Shown here piece after piece: positions 12,095-24,961 of a stretch of 64,000 nucleotides of DNA. The notes under the pieces are model-generated. The model worked only from the letters and a program-made list of their open reading frames with translations, was not told where the DNA came from and did no database searches. Made by a program: the position numbers and the translations under genes. Each line of letters begins with the position of its first letter. The stretch's first letter is position 1. The DNA is taken from contig CM073323.1 of assembly GCA_037043015.1 (NCBI GenBank), forward strand, positions 27,308,758 through 27,372,757, given 5' to 3'. This DNA comes from Bryum argenteum (taxonomy: Eukaryota; Streptophyta; Bryopsida; Bryales; Bryaceae).

Positions 12095-12620
12095 CGTGTG
12101 AAGGTTCTTGCTTTATCTTTATTATCGTATTCTATACATGAAACAACTGGTTGGGCAGGTCCCCTTTTCTTAAGAGCAACTTCAAAATTATAATGTATCT
12201 CATCATAAACTCTATGGAAGAATATGTATATTTTTGAATGCATTCACAACGAGGAGATACTTAACGAGGACTAATTTCCCCACCAAAACTCTTCAAATAG
12301 AGATGAAGAGATAGCATTTACTACATTGGAATATTCCTATGGAAACCCAAGGCCCGGTGAAGTATGGTAAAGACTTTGAAAATATATGTTCGTCAACGTG
12401 TTTCAACTTTTAATCTAACCCATCGATGCCTAAGCCTTTTCAAAACATCCAAAAGCCTCTGAAACCTTGTTGTACTGAAGAGATTAGTATATAAAGTTAG
12501 ATTTATAAATCTCTAATGGTAAGATCTTGACTCTTGAAGTTAGTGAACCTATTCATGTAATGTATTGTTTTCTTTTTAACAACGAGTATTCGAGTTAAAC
12601 AATTGGATTCGCCCCAACCT
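12095..12620. repeat. Region X, copy 1, right part
   Basis: Continues the match to 15003-15305 plus 15650-15930, but without the hAT MITE carried there (empty site at about 12367: 'ggtaaagactttg'). It ends at the junction with NOL pseudogene 1. Confidence 0.7.
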
Positions 12621-12627
12621 TGGATTC

Positions 12628-13855
12628 GCAACCTTCCTAAGATATTATGGAAACCATGTGAGGAGGATCCAGAGCAAAAGGGTCGAATCGCTCCATCTCT
12701 CCAGGTTCTGCAAGGACATTGATGAAGAACTTCGCCTGCAGACATGCGAATATAAATTGCTAAGTAACATCTCAACCACTGAAAATAAGTTTCAGCACCA
12801 ACTGCCATAAAATGGTAAAACTGTACACAGAACGAAATCCAACATTCTCTCACCTTACAATTAGTTCAATGCTCTTTTGAGCAGATAATATACAAACAAG
12901 TCGCGTGATATCATTTGCTTCTTGACACTGTCTACCGGGCTGTTCACCACAAAAATCCAGTGAAGGAACAATCCTTTGGAAGCACGTTAAGTAATGCAAA
13001 AAAACTGACAGTGAAACATCAACCACCTTGACTATAACTGGTGTATTTCCATCTTTGACAATATTCTTAGAAAGGAACCTCAATGATATTGTGTTCTAAA
13101 GCATCAGGTTATCCTCTTAACTACATGAAATTCAAAGGAAAAGTATATCATGCCGATAAGTTGTGAACCACCACATTCTGAATATTTGACTGCTTCAACT
13201 CTGCCTGTACAATACCAGCATTACTCAGCCACTACTAGTGCAAAATAACAACAGTCTATCCATCCTACATGACATTTTGTAGGCATTGGATGGCTCCTTG
13301 AACTTGGGGAGTTATTTGCTGCAGTATCACCTATTGAGCTTTTGATTAAGCTAACGTACACAAACCAATATGAACATGGGCTTATAAGTAAAAGCCTCTG
13401 AAATTGCACATGTTGGTAAAAGACTAGTCACTCAATCGTGAGCATATGAAAAGAAATGAAGTCGAGTACCTGCAACGACTTTGTGAATTGTGCAAGACTG
13501 CGTTTAGTAGCTCCATAAGCTGCATATCTAGCAACCCAAGGAACTCAGTAATGAAGACTTCACCACACAACAGCATTGGCCAATAACATGGCATGAGTAA
13601 CAAATCTCAGAACAAGAAACTGCAACTGTCTATGCCTAAAAGATGTATTAAAAGGAGGTGTTCAGTGCATATTACAGCAAACTATTAGAGGTACATTGGA
13701 GTTGCATTGCCATCTGCTCCTGCACCATCCATGTTGAAAATATGTCCACCTCTTCGCTATTCCTTCATTAAATTGATAGCCTATTTACCTTGCAGTACTT
13801 AATTTTCAGCTCTCAGCCATAAAGATGTGCAATATTTTCATATCATTGTCATGGG
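12628..13855 (-). pseudogene. NOL pseudogene 1, internal exons
   Basis: This contains NOL exon equivalents for 'GGHIFNMDGAGADGNATP' (near 13720), 'YAAYGATKRSLAQFTKSLQ' (near 13510), 'QSNIQNVVVHNLS' (near 13190) and 'AKFFINVLAEPAE' (near 12720). The exon 'GMVTTDLLMSGSDT' is removed by a deletion of about 160 bases near 12925, shared with pseudogene 2. The 5' exons are missing: at 13855 the NOL intron switches abruptly to the SARKLA fragment. The penultimate exon ('VAEYLVP') is also gone on the left side. Confidence 0.85.
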
Positions 13856-14137
13856 GGGGTTGAAGGCAGGGGGAGAAGCAGACTGGGACAGGAAGGTCCT
13901 GAAGCTCCCATAATAAGCCGCCAGCTTCCTCGCGGACGCTGAGGGCGGCTTACTCATGCCGTCGTAGAGCTGGTTGTTGAACACCTTCCAGCTCCGCACG
14001 GGCGTGGAAGGCACCGCGCATCGATGGCCGCGCACCAACATGCCCCCAACCGGCTTCTTCACTCTCTTCCTCGTCGCCGTCCCCGTCCCCGCGCCCGTCT
14101 CTCCTCGCCTGCTCCCGCTGCTATAACTCCCTGCCAA
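13856..14137 (-). pseudogene. First-exon fragment of a SARKLA-motif coiled-coil-type gene, copy 2
   Basis: The best-preserved copy reads from an ATG at 14137 for about 92 codons. It has a basic, Gly/Ser-rich start, then 'STPVRSWKVF' and 'SKPPSASARKLAA'. The order TPV-x-x-W ... SARKLA is what I recall from the N-termini of plant coiled-coil proteins related to BRANCHLESS TRICHOME; this identification is tentative. GC content is higher than the surroundings. The remaining gene is absent because the fragment is cut where it meets the NOL intron. It is probably the 5' end of a gene broken by tandem duplication. Confidence 0.45.
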
Positions 14138-15305
14138 TGTTAAACCCTCGCAGCCTTCTCCCCATCATCCACCTCCATCGCCACAGTACTCTCCGAGCAA
14201 GCTTCACCCACAATCACCACAATCCCCGAGCTTCAGTTCCGAACGCCACCACCTCCCACCATAACGGAGTACAGTCTCTCAAACAAACTAGCTCTCAAAA
14301 CTGTGAAACTCCTCCCATGGGACAAACTTGCGGGCTCAAAACTGTGGCATTACGTTTTAAGAGAACTAAGATAGCTCTCAAAACTGTGAGAATCCTTTTG
14401 AGAGACACTGAGCTTAGCTCACAGAACTCGCGGAAACTAGCTCTCAGAGCAAGCAGAGGAGTCAGAGGAGTCGGCAGAGCGGTACTTCCCATGCGGCCAA
14501 TTCTTTTCTTCAAGGCCATTTACAAAAGTTTGAACTGTTGGGTATCATGAGCGATTGCAAGGGCTCGTGTTCAGACATTTATGGGATGATGGTATTCACT
14601 TTTGATTTTTGATTTTGAATTCGATGGGGGTGCCATGGAAAGGGATGGGAATTGTGACCATGACCTTCTCCTGGCACAAATGCCAATCATGTGCCGGGGC
14701 CAATGTACACTGGTCCCCACTTTCGACTTTTCCTCCTTGGGGATATTCAACAAGATGTTAGATATTTGGTTTGCAAGGGAAAATATTCAACTAGACTGTT
14801 CGATGTTATGTTCCTGCGACCATTATTGGCACTTTTGGAATAGGTATTGCCAAATTGTAGTGACATCTTTGATCGGTGATAGATTGTGATGTATTTGAGT
14901 GTATCGAAGAAGATTGTATTGGATGATTATAATTATTTTTTTATTTTTTTATTTTTTTTGTCCTTTCTACTAAGATGAGATACATGTGGTTTGAGGTTTT
15001 AGTGATGAATTAATGTGTGAAGGTTCTTGTTTTATCTTTATTATCATATTCTATGAAACAATTGGCTTCGCGGGGCCAAATTCCCAAGAACAACTTCAAA
15101 ACTATAATGTATCTCTTCATAAACTCTATGGAAAAATAAGTATATTTTGTGAATGCATTTACAACAAGGAGATTCTTAAAAGTAAATTTTTCCTCCAAAA
15201 CTCTACAAATAGAGATGAAGAGATAGCATTTACCAAAATGGAATATTCCTATGAAAACCCAAGGCCCCGCCAACATGTTCATAAATTGAACATTAAAAAA
15301 GTATG
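14138..15305. repeat. Region X, copy 2
   Basis: Near-identical to 31760-32979 and related to 10165-12620. It begins with CT- and CA-rich DNA right at the SARKLA start codon, then degenerate 'agctctcaaaactgtg' units at 14275-14450. Plus-strand open frames here are not conserved between copies, so I read this as upstream regulatory DNA rather than a gene. Confidence 0.6.
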
Positions 15306-15313
15306 GGAAAGCC

Positions 15314-15641
15314 CAAGGTTGTCAAACCGGGCACATTTAGGTGATCGGGCGGGCAAACCGGGCAGACTAGTTGTCCTGGGTAGGCGTACCTTGAATGTAG
15401 GGGGTGAGTAATTTTTCGTGGGTAACAAAATTTGAAGTAAAAGCATGTGTGGAGCCCCACATGGCATGTACGTGGCGGCCAAGTGGCGAAGTTTTCACCT
15501 AAACCTTTGCCACATCGTCGTTTTTTTACCTTAACTAAAAGTCAACAGCCGATTTGACCCTCTCCGGCGAGCGAGAACTCAATCGGACGGGCAAGTCGGG
15601 CGGGCGGGCAAGCGGCGTGCCTGCTCGGTTTTACAACCTTG
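15314..15641. mobile_element. hAT-like MITE, 328 bp
   Basis: The termini 'caaggttgtcaaaccgggc' and 'gctcggttttacaaccttg' are inverted repeats. They are flanked by the 8-bp duplication GGAAAGCC (15306-15313 and 15642-15649), as expected for the hAT superfamily. Region X copy 1 has the empty site near 12367. The same insertion is at 32988-33315. The core is GC-rich (gggcgggca motifs) and non-coding. Confidence 0.85.
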
Positions 15642-15649
15642 GGAAAGCC

Positions 15650-16522
15650 TTTGATTACATGTGTTCGTCACCGTGTTTCAACTTTTAGTCCAACCCTTTG
15701 ATGCCTAGGTCTTTTCAAAACATTCAAAAGCCTCTAAAACCTTGTTGTATATAAAATTAGATCTTAAAATCTCTAATGGTAAGATCTTGACTCTTGAGCT
15801 TAGTTAAACTATTCATATAATGTTTTCTTTTTTTAAATTTTTTTTTTTTGTTTTTAATTTTTTTTTTAAAAAAAAAATTAATTTCTTTTTTTTTTAACAA
15901 CGAGTATTCGAGTTAAGGAATTGGGTTCACCCCTATATTGACAAGCGTACAAATGAGTGAATCCAACTTTGGCAAATTGTATTAAACTTGAACACAAGGC
16001 TATTCCATGAGATGTAAGAAGGTCAACACCACTTCAAGCAATTAATAACTGTATTAGAGCCTAAAATGTGGGAGCTCAAAGTTGATGACTGAATAAAGAG
16101 AAGTGGGCATGCCTTTTTGTAGGACCATTCTACAACACAATTTGATTTTTGTGTTGAATAGTCACTTGTAAATGTATGAGTGTCACATAGGAAAAATGCA
16201 ACACAAAATTGGAATACGAGATGCAAACATGTGCATTTATTTCAATCACAGATACACAAGTTAAAGAATAGAGAAAGATGCTCTTGTGCACCAAAGTAAA
16301 GCCTCCGCAAGTGCCCCAAGAAAAACACAACAACACCAACAAGCACTATGTTTTGAGAGACTTAGGACGAGGACAAGTTGTACATTCTGTACAATTTACA
16401 GTAAGTTGTAAGGCATGACACTAATGTGAAAAGACGCTTCTATTGTTGTATTTTGGCTTGATTTCAATGCACAAATATTTAGGAAGAGTGCACGCATTGA
16501 CCATTTGGAAACTTAATGTTGC
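15650..16522. other. Intergenic spacer with long A/T homopolymer tracts
   Basis: Contains poly-T and poly-A runs at about 15826-15898. No gene recognised. It matches 33324-33597, 34175-34453 and 34722-34967 in the second unit, which carries two extra TTAA-flanked insertions. Confidence 0.6.
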
Positions 16523-18047
16523 TGTGAACCCAAAAACCACCATGAGGTGGCATTTGGTCACAAGGGGTTTTGAAGAGCAAGATTAGATGAGAAAAGAAGA
16601 GAGGAAGAAGGAAGACAAGAAGAAGACAAGGAAATAGGGAAGAAGAAGAAGAGAACCACCGGCCGGATGGCTTGGAAGTGGTCTCTACTCTTTTGATTGC
16701 CATTCCTTCGTCTTAGGTCCAAATGGGGCGTGCCATAGCTTTTTGGAAAGCTAAGCTCAATGTGCACACGCCCCTAAAATCTCAAAGGCAGAAGATCAAC
16801 GAGCTAAGACTGATTGCTGTTTGACTGTGGCGGTTTTTGCCACTGCCGGGGGGAAAACTTTTTCAACACCCCGACTTTGGAAGCTCATATCTCCCTCTCT
16901 ACAACTCGGAATTGAGCATGCTTTATACCATTGGAAAGCTCTACTGGAGCTCTATCTAGTGTAGAAATCTCAGAGAAGTTGAAGAAAAATCGAGTGAGTT
17001 ATGGGGGAAACAATCTGGCTGGCTTTCATAGGGCAAGAACAAGCTCTTATCTTAATAACAAAGGAACTCAATAAGGAGGAGGAAGATGAGGGAGGCAAGA
17101 CAAGCAATTTGAGAAGGGCTCTCCTTCTCCTAACTACTAACACTTCAACAACAAGATCATTTTGAGAAGGGCTCTCCTTCTCCTAACTACTAACACTTCA
17201 ACAACAAGATCATTTTGAGAAGGGCTCTCCTTCTCCTAACTACTAACACTTCAAGAAAGATGATCAAGGTGAACAAAGAGAAAAAGGAGGCCCATGGCCT
17301 TCCTCCTCCTAACTACATAGATGAATAGGTAGGTGAACAAAATGGAGGAGAAGGGGGCCCAAGGCCTCCCTTCTCCTACTCTAACCTAAACTAAGAGGAA
17401 ATGGAAGAGGTGATGATAGCTTGGAAACAAGCTATTAAGTACCAAATGGGAGCCGCCAAAGAGGCGGCTCACCATAACCCTAACTAAGGCCTAAGCCCTA
17501 ACTAAGGTATGGATGAATGACCGCCACTCCATGCGCTCCGTCCTTGAAGCCTCCATCCTATCAACGACTTCATCAATGGATGTAGCTTCCACTTGCTACC
17601 ACAAGGTTAGATGAATGAATCTCTCAACAACCAAATTTCAAACACAACAAGGACATCAAAGACTACTTGTACAAGGCCCATGGTAAATTTCTAACCCAAC
17701 TCCAAGTCCCTAATTCTTACGCTAATCAAACCAAGGATCCACTAGGGGGCTTTTTACCTCCTCTAGTCCTTCCTTATCGAACCAAGGATCCACTAGGGGG
17801 CTTTTTACCTCCTCTAGTCCTTCCTTATCGAACCAATCACTCCTAATCTAAACTAAGCTCAAAATTCATGCTAAATAATCTACCAAAGGCCTTGCGACAA
17901 CTAATCTTTAATATACCTATTGCATTCAAAACTCAATTATCATAAATTCATCAAATTACCTCAAGATGTCATGGTTTGCAAACAATTCATTAATAAAAAT
18001 CCATTATTAATAACACTTAAGCAAAAGAGAGCTTACACGCTCTCACA
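16523..18047. mobile_element. Solo LTR, about 1.5 kb, with empty site in the sister unit
   Basis: It starts TGTGAACC and ends CTCTCACA (the TG...CA rule, TGTGA/TCACA inverted ends) and is flanked by the 5-bp duplication GTTGC (16518-16522, 18048-18052). The sister unit reads straight through 'aatgttgctaattttgagg' at about 34970. No gag-pol is present, so it is a solo LTR. It contains three tandem copies of a unit of about 52 bases starting 'ttgagaagggctctcc' (17109-17260) and two of a unit of about 51 bases starting 'aaccaaggatccactag' (17728-17835). The insertion postdates the tandem duplication or was lost precisely from the other copy. Confidence 0.85.
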
Positions 18048-18053
18048 GTTGCT

Positions 18054-20335
18054 AATTTTGAGGCCAAGCCTTGTAAAATCCGTAAAAGTTTGACTTAAGT
18101 CATTTCAAACACTCACTAAGTATTTGGTCATCGGCATACCACAAATTGAAGGAAAAGAAAGAATTCATATGTGAAATTAAATAACATACATATATCAGGT
18201 ATAGAAGTGAGAAGTTGTGATAAAATATTGTGTCTAAGGAGCTTGTAATAGGAAAACAACCATTTAAGCGTTGAAGTGATTGAAGAAATGTTCAAAAGTG
18301 CCCACCCTTTCAAGTATCATCAGTTTTTTGCTCTCCTCAAACCATCCAAGATCCAGATTGCAACCATTGCATATGGTATTATTTTCATAGACCTTTCTCC
18401 AATGTTCTTTTTGTGAATGAACAATGGTTGGAGGAGGGAGAAATAATGATACAAAATGTATATCAACTTTCTCTTGCTTAGGCTAACTTAGATAAAGAAT
18501 CAAGTTTTACTAATTCAAGCTATGTTTTGGCATGGATGTCGTCACTACCTTTGAATAGTAGAATTTCAAGTTTTAAATCTTTTATAGCAAAACTTGGTTT
18601 TCAAGCCAAAATGGAGCACAAAGAAGTTTCTTTTTCAATTTTTGATTGAGAAAAATTGACGTCATGATTTCACTCAAGTTTCTACTCTCACTTATAAGTG
18701 GCCCATTCAAGTTGAATATTTGAGAGCTATTTATAAGGAAGGTTTGATATTTCTAATTATGCTCAATAATTTAAGAATTGCTTATTCAAGATCATAACTT
18801 AAAATGAACAATAGCATTTTTTTTGTAACAAAACAATCTATTGCAACATCTTTGTAAATTTTAGTTGATGTTGAGATATATATGTATGAAGTTATTGATC
18901 TTCAAGTAAAAAGTTCGTGAAACTCACCTTGAGCTAGTGAAAGAATTTTAGTATAAACCCCAATTCTGATAAAATGGCACTACGCCATGTGGCATTTTGT
19001 CACACTACATCTTACATTTGTGCTCATATAAAATGGTATATTCTGTAATATCACAATTCTTTTTGTACTATCACTTCTTTATATACACTTTCACTCATTT
19101 TCCCTAAAATCACCTTAAAATTCTCTTATATCACATGGTGTTTGAACTAGAGTTCAGAAAGTTGAGGTGTGCCATTTTACCGAAATAGTGCCATTTTAGC
19201 GGAATTGGGGTTTAAAGCACAAATCTTCATCCTTTCAGTTTTATCTATAAATCGTCCTTTGTCTCTTATTTGTTTTGGCCAAAGAATGACATAGTTACAA
19301 CAACAATACATGTGTGAAAATATTGGATTATTGGATTATTGGATTATTGGTTTATCCTTCCTATTAGTGGCCTTAGAACTATAGATGACTTTTTAAGAAA
19401 GTTGATGGTCCTTTTGTGTACACATATCTATGTTAACCTTCTTACCATGCCAAGGCATTTCCTATAAATACAAGAATATAACTTAGATTATAATAATGTG
19501 CCTTAAAGATAAGTATTCTTTTTCTCCCTTTGTAACAAGCATTCATCAATGAAGTATCAAGTATATGATGATATTTTACAATGCACTTGAGTGGAAAAGG
19601 AATTCACAATTTTGCAATGACCTTTACACTATAACAATATATCCCTTTGATTCTGGATTCTCTTGCTTTGATTAATTCACCTTTTAATGATCAATGAGGA
19701 GTTACATAATATGAAGGCTCTAGATTCAAACTCGCTTAAGAAACAAACTCAATACCTACAATAATTCAATTGCTTCTTTTTGTGATAAAGAGTAACTTTG
19801 TCACAAGGAAACTATTACTTTCAACGATACATTCTTTAAAAGCGCTCATGTACTAAGGCTTATCTTGAAGTTTGATTTCCATTAGAATACTCCAAACTCA
19901 CACTAAACCTCTCGAATCGATTCTGAGTTTGAAAATGTCAAGTCAAGTTAAGCATTGCTAAGTTTAGAAATGGAGATACAAGACTCATATCCACCACTTG
20001 GACTATGTTGTAATGGACTCACACCCACCATATCTTTGTCCAAACGATTATAAAATTCATAATCAATATTTGAGTACCTCACTATGTAGATTAACACACA
20101 TATACATTGCATTCAACCTTTAATTTACTACATACATTCACTATAAACAATTTTGGAACCTTTCAAAACTCAACCAAAAACAAAATTCATAATGTTCAAC
20201 ACATTATTGCTGATTATTGAAGAGAAGAAAGTACAAAGCTAATGAGACACAAACTTTGAGTCTGCACTCTACACTTATTTATTATGCAAGAAACCAAGGT
20301 CATCTAAAAAGATAAGAATCGATGACCTACAGCGC
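18054..20335. other. AT-rich spacer downstream of FN3 copy B
   Basis: Non-coding; matches 34973-37283 almost base for base. It includes a 'ggattatt' short repeat at 19324-19355 and the small inverted-repeat element at 18956. No other feature found. Confidence 0.6.
18956..19212. mobile_element. Tc1/mariner- or PIF-type MITE, 257 bp
   Basis: The ends 'aaccccaattctgataaaat' and 'attttagcggaattggggtt' are inverted repeats extending to GTGCCATTTT/AAAATGGCAC, flanked by TA. The orthologous copy in the second unit is 35880-36136. There is no empty site in the window, so the boundary is less certain than for the other MITEs. Confidence 0.6.
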
Positions 20336-23300
20336 TCAATAAAAAAAGTCTTGGAAGAACCTGAATGAGAAAAAAGAAACAACGGAAATCAGCACGATCC
20401 ACACATGCCAGAACCACTTGAACCGCTTGACGAAATCAACTCCCTTCTCCAACCACGATTGGTGAGCTTTCTTCACGAGGAGCTTCATCTCCTTCTTCGA
20501 CTTGATGCTTTTGGCGGAAGAAGATGTTGATGCTCGTGCGGCAAGTGCAGTTTCTGGTGGTGCTCGTGTAGGCGATGTTGGCTTGAGAGCTGTTGAAGCG
20601 ACCACAGTTGTTGCAGGGTGCCACGGGTTTCTGCCTCTTCGACAACAACTCGAAGGACTTTGCAGTTGGAGCCTTCTTCTTCTGAATCGGCACGGGCTCC
20701 GATTTGAAAGCCATAATCGGAGACTTAGCAAATCTTGAGCTCTCCTCTTCTGGTGGAGGTGCCACTCCAAGCTTCTTAGGTGCGGGGATCATACCTTAGG
20801 CTTTTAGCTTAGCACGTTTTGGCTTCTCTTCCTTCCCCTTGAGATGCCTCTACGAGCTTCCGAGAATCAACCTTGGTGTTTGGGTGTGTAGGCGTGTTGG
20901 CGGACTCCACCTTGACACGAACCTTTTTCAATGTCTTAGGTACCTCAACTACAAGTGGCAAATCTGCCCATTTCGAAGGACCCTGAGGTGCTCGCCTCTC
21001 CAATTCTGGCACCTCCAATGCTGCAATCTTGGATTGAGCGGCATGAACTACAACATTCTCTGGTGCTTTGCTCTCGCGAGGGAGCTCTTCGATGTCGACA
21101 GTTGTAGGAGGTAGCTGTATTGGTGGTGCGTCAAATGCCGGGAGCTCGATCACTGCCACTTTGCTAAGTTCGCTGGCCCCGCGAGCATTGATAGCCTGCA
21201 ATTTCAAAACAAAGTATTCAGTTCACTTTAGCAAGGGTAAAAATTCTTTATCGAAAAAACTCTGGCTTTGTCAAAAGTACAAACCTGCACTGCTGCTCTG
21301 TAATTTGATGCTCTGATGAGGTTTGACAAATTGTGTAGTTTAGCCTCCCCTTCGTAAATCTTTCTCAATGGCCCTCCTCGGCCATCGTCTAAGTGAAGCG
21401 CATACCTGCACAACTCAAAATTAGAGCCATGGTCAGTTCACAAATGAGTATACCTAGCTCCAAAGGGTTAGCTTCACATGCATATTTATTGAAGCATCGA
21501 GTTTGGCTTCCCTTTGCCCAGTTGAAGGTTAGTACCTTGAAACGGGCATGCCATTATCAGATTGTGGAGTTGTCCACTTGATTTGCATTGTTGTAGGCGA
21601 CACTTTATCGAATGTGGGTGGTGGTGGCGTTCCAGGTGGATTAGGAAGTAATTTTGCCACTGAAATTGAGCTTGGAGATGATGAGCCATGAACATTATGG
21701 GCTTTCACTCAGAACCTGTACTCACGGCCCGGAGATAGACCTTTGATCTCAGACCTGTTGCATCCATGTAAATTATCAGCCTAGCATGAACAAATAATTG
21801 TGAACTCCAAGCTCAATATTATCATCCACAACAAAAAATTCTACTGCTACAAAATCATCATGGCTTACCAAAGTTCTTGGCCATCGTAGACCACGATCCA
21901 GGCTCGAGTGGGTGAAGATGAGACAGCTTGCTTTACAGCCGCATTCTTCTTGCCTTGAAGTTTCTTTGGCTCGGAGGGTGTGAGTGCTCCCACTTCCTGC
22001 ATCTCAAGTGTGTACTTGAACACAGGAGCGCCATTGTCTCGCTGTGGAGCCTAAAAACATCAACAAATAAGGCTGAAATTGGTACAATTGTTGTACTACT
22101 TGTCATAGTAGCAACGGTGTGCAAGAGAGACTCATCGTCCATATCAGTTTAGCAGCCATTGATTTCGTCTCAATCACTTTGGGTTGTTGGGGAGGATTTG
22201 GGGCCGCTTGAGTAGTCTTGCAAATAGAAAATTTGCTAAACCCACTTGATCCGATTGCATTGATTGCCTACATCGATAAACATAGCATTCATCACAAGCT
22301 CAGAAAGAAAGAAAGCCTGTCGAATTGCATTGCAGTAGTTACGTACCTGGACCCGGAAAGCATATGTCGTAAAAGGATGCAACTTCCTCACAACAAACGC
22401 GTTCACGTGACCCTTGTAAACCTCAGATACCATTGCTGGATCAACAAATGTCCCTTGTGGGAGGCCTTCCTCTCCATACCCGAGATCTAGCATCTCGAGC
22501 ACGAAGTTCTTCACTGCTTCACCATTACAGCTAGGAGAAGTCCAACTGCAGAGGAAAAAAAAAAAAAAAAAAAAAAAATGTGTCAATATCCAAAGTCTTA
22601 TGTTTGGAGTGCAAAAATGAGAGCTTTCTAGAAACTCACCTCAGAGAAATGGCCTTGGAAGTTACATTCTGAACAAGTGGAGCCTTTGGTACTTCTGGTG
22701 GTGCTAGGTCCGTCATCACCACTGGAACTGTAGAAAACCAAAATGAACATCAAATTAGCATAGTTCAACAACAAACCTCAATTTTCAATTTTTGATGTGT
22801 ACGTACATACCAGAGTGAGGGCTATCCCCTAGCTCGTTATGTGCATAAACACACACGACGTAGTTGGTGCCGGGGTCCAACTCTTTGGCGACAAACTTGT
22901 TCTCCCGGATTGTGCTCACGCTGTGACTTTTGGAATTTTAAGGACTGAACGACTGTGTCTGTACATACATCTCCACCAAATTGTCGCATTAGATTGTTTG
23001 CAAAAGAGAATTCACAAAAGTAATTGAGTTTTGCAATCACACATTGTCAACAATCATATCAGCTCTTACCTCCACGCAATAGAATTCAATGGATCTCCCG
23101 CCATCATGCACAGGAGGACGCCATGCTAGTTCAATTGAATGGGTGCCATGTTTCGAAACCACTGGTTTTGATGGCTTCGATGGTGGACCGGATTCGGTAA
23201 TTAAGGTAGCTGCCGATCAATATAATAAAGTTAAGCTTGCTTGCAACATTTCTTTCTATGAGACGAATTGATAAGCAAGATGAGAATGATTCACTTACTT

Positions 23301-23697
23301 TCAAATGTCCATGATCCGAGTGTAGTTAGAGTGCGGATGCGTACTCCAACCTTTGATGCAGGTGGAAGAGCAGCCAATTGGTACGAGTGGGCACTTCCGT
23401 GATATACCATGGTCCAGGCTTTACCAGTTCCAAGCTTCATGCCAATCTGGAATCCCCAAGCTCAATTTTTCGACATGAAAATCTATTCGACAAAACATTC
23501 CATTTTAACACATTGAGAAGCGTGAGTGCGATGCATACATGGTCCGTGGAAGAAAGGCGTAAGTGTTGTCGTCCCAATCGAGGTCGATGGTTGTTGCAGT
23601 GATCCTCCATGTCACGCTGGGCTCTCCAACATGCGAAACTAGAGACTGACCTTGGAACTCTTCAACCCTACTGCATGCATCACTCTCCATACTCGAT
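20336..23697 (-). pseudogene. FN3-domain (FNDC3-like) pseudogene, copy B
   Basis: The exons parallel copy C (about 23697-23541, 23454-23300, 23209-23070, 22972-22812, 22724-22640, 22546-22355, 22268-22140, 22050-21868, 21752-21536, 21405-21285, 21195-20809, then the tail to 20336). Defects: the 5' end including the acidic leader and upstream minisatellite is deleted at about 23697; the acceptor of the second exon is changed from CTGCAG to CTTGGG; an extra C near 20836 shifts the frame before the basic tail; an extra G near 20617 shifts the tail frame. The C-terminal hydrophobic segment 'WHVWIVLISVVSFFSF' is still readable. It is clearly non-functional unless re-spliced. Confidence 0.85.
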
Positions 23698-23979
23698 TTT
23701 CTTCCTGTGGTGCTACCACCTCTACTCTTCAGCTACGGCTGCTTCCGCATGGACCTCTCATGCTACGATTTTCTGCACTAGGTTCTCTCGCACCACAACA
23801 TCCTATGCGACTACTTCCACCTTGCGCGCATCGACCTCGCACGCACCAACTTCTTGCGCACTGACCTATCGAGCTACAAATCCTAAAGTTGCCATGGAGG
23901 TATGCGGCTCGTTTACTTCTCCGACCTCTCTCAAATTAGCGACATCGTTCCTTTTCACCTCTTCACCTCTTTTGGAATG

Positions 23980-24843
23980 AAAATGTCAGCATGCCTGCAT
24001 GTGAAGCGTTTTGAATATATTGTTCTTCACCCGCAACCCCGACAAGCAACAATGTGATCTAGATAACATAATATTGAAGTGGCTCCCAAAAGCACCCTCA
24101 TATATATACATATATATTTTTAATATATCAAAAATTAAAGTTTAGAATCATTTTCTCTCTTTTTTAGTCGAGTATAAAAATTATTCTACATATTGTTCAT
24201 ATTTCAATGAAGGGTTTTTTACTAAAGATTATGACTTTTTGACAAATTTTTAGCTTGATATCATTCTAAAATATGGTTGGGTATAGAACTTGATGAAGTT
24301 TCAACTTTCAAAAGGCATAATTTCTTCCCAAAAAACATTTTGGAGCATACTTTCAACTACTCAATCTTTGCATAAACATAGTAGATTAGAAAGTCTTGAG
24401 TCTACGTGAAAATTTCTTGCCCTAATTAATATTGACTTTGGATTACCAAAAGAAACTTTTACCTCTACTTTGAATATTGTGGACTTGTGATATCAGAATT
24501 AGGAGCAACACAATTGACAAAGAATTTACCTACTACTACTAGGAATAGTCGCGTACATGATGGTATGGTAAAAAGTACATAAGAACCAAAAATATTTTTT
24601 TTATACAACTCAAATAGATAACACAAGCATATTGGCAACTTGGAACTTTCCAAGCCTAATATTACTCAATACTTCGAAGGTTAAGCTTAAAAGGGTGTGA
24701 AGAGAAATAAACTAAATATATAAGCATTAAATAGTAAAACTCATTACAACTCTATTGCCTTCCTTGTAAATCTCTCTTTATAGGCTACTCCATTGTCTTT
24801 CAACCATTTTATATGACTTTAATACAATACCACATACACTATC
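23980..24843. repeat. Duplicated AT-rich flank of FN3 gene (copy B)
   Basis: The same DNA as 2351-3255 and 41760-42901. No gene. Confidence 0.75.
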
Positions 24844-24847
24844 TTAA

Positions 24848-24950
24848 CCCTTAAAGGTCCATACAACGGGTTTTTACAATTTTAAGCACCCTAGTTGAAG
24901 GGGTTGGAAGTAATATTTTTGCCTAAGATTTCTATTGTGTGCATGTAACA
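24848..24950. mobile_element. Truncated left end of piggyBac-like element
   Basis: Preserves TTAA (24844-24847) and 'cccttaaaggtcc', the start of the element at 3260. After about 100 bases it breaks off at 'gtaacaaaat' and joins FN3 copy E intron sequence. The short shared 'aaaat' at the joint suggests end joining. Confidence 0.65.
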
Positions 24951-24961
24951 AAATGAACATC

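Noticed and set aside
14137-14550. 137-codon plus-strand frame (and its relative at 31585-32034)
   Set aside because: The frames are not conserved between the three X copies and run through tandem repeats; better read as upstream DNA of the SARKLA gene.
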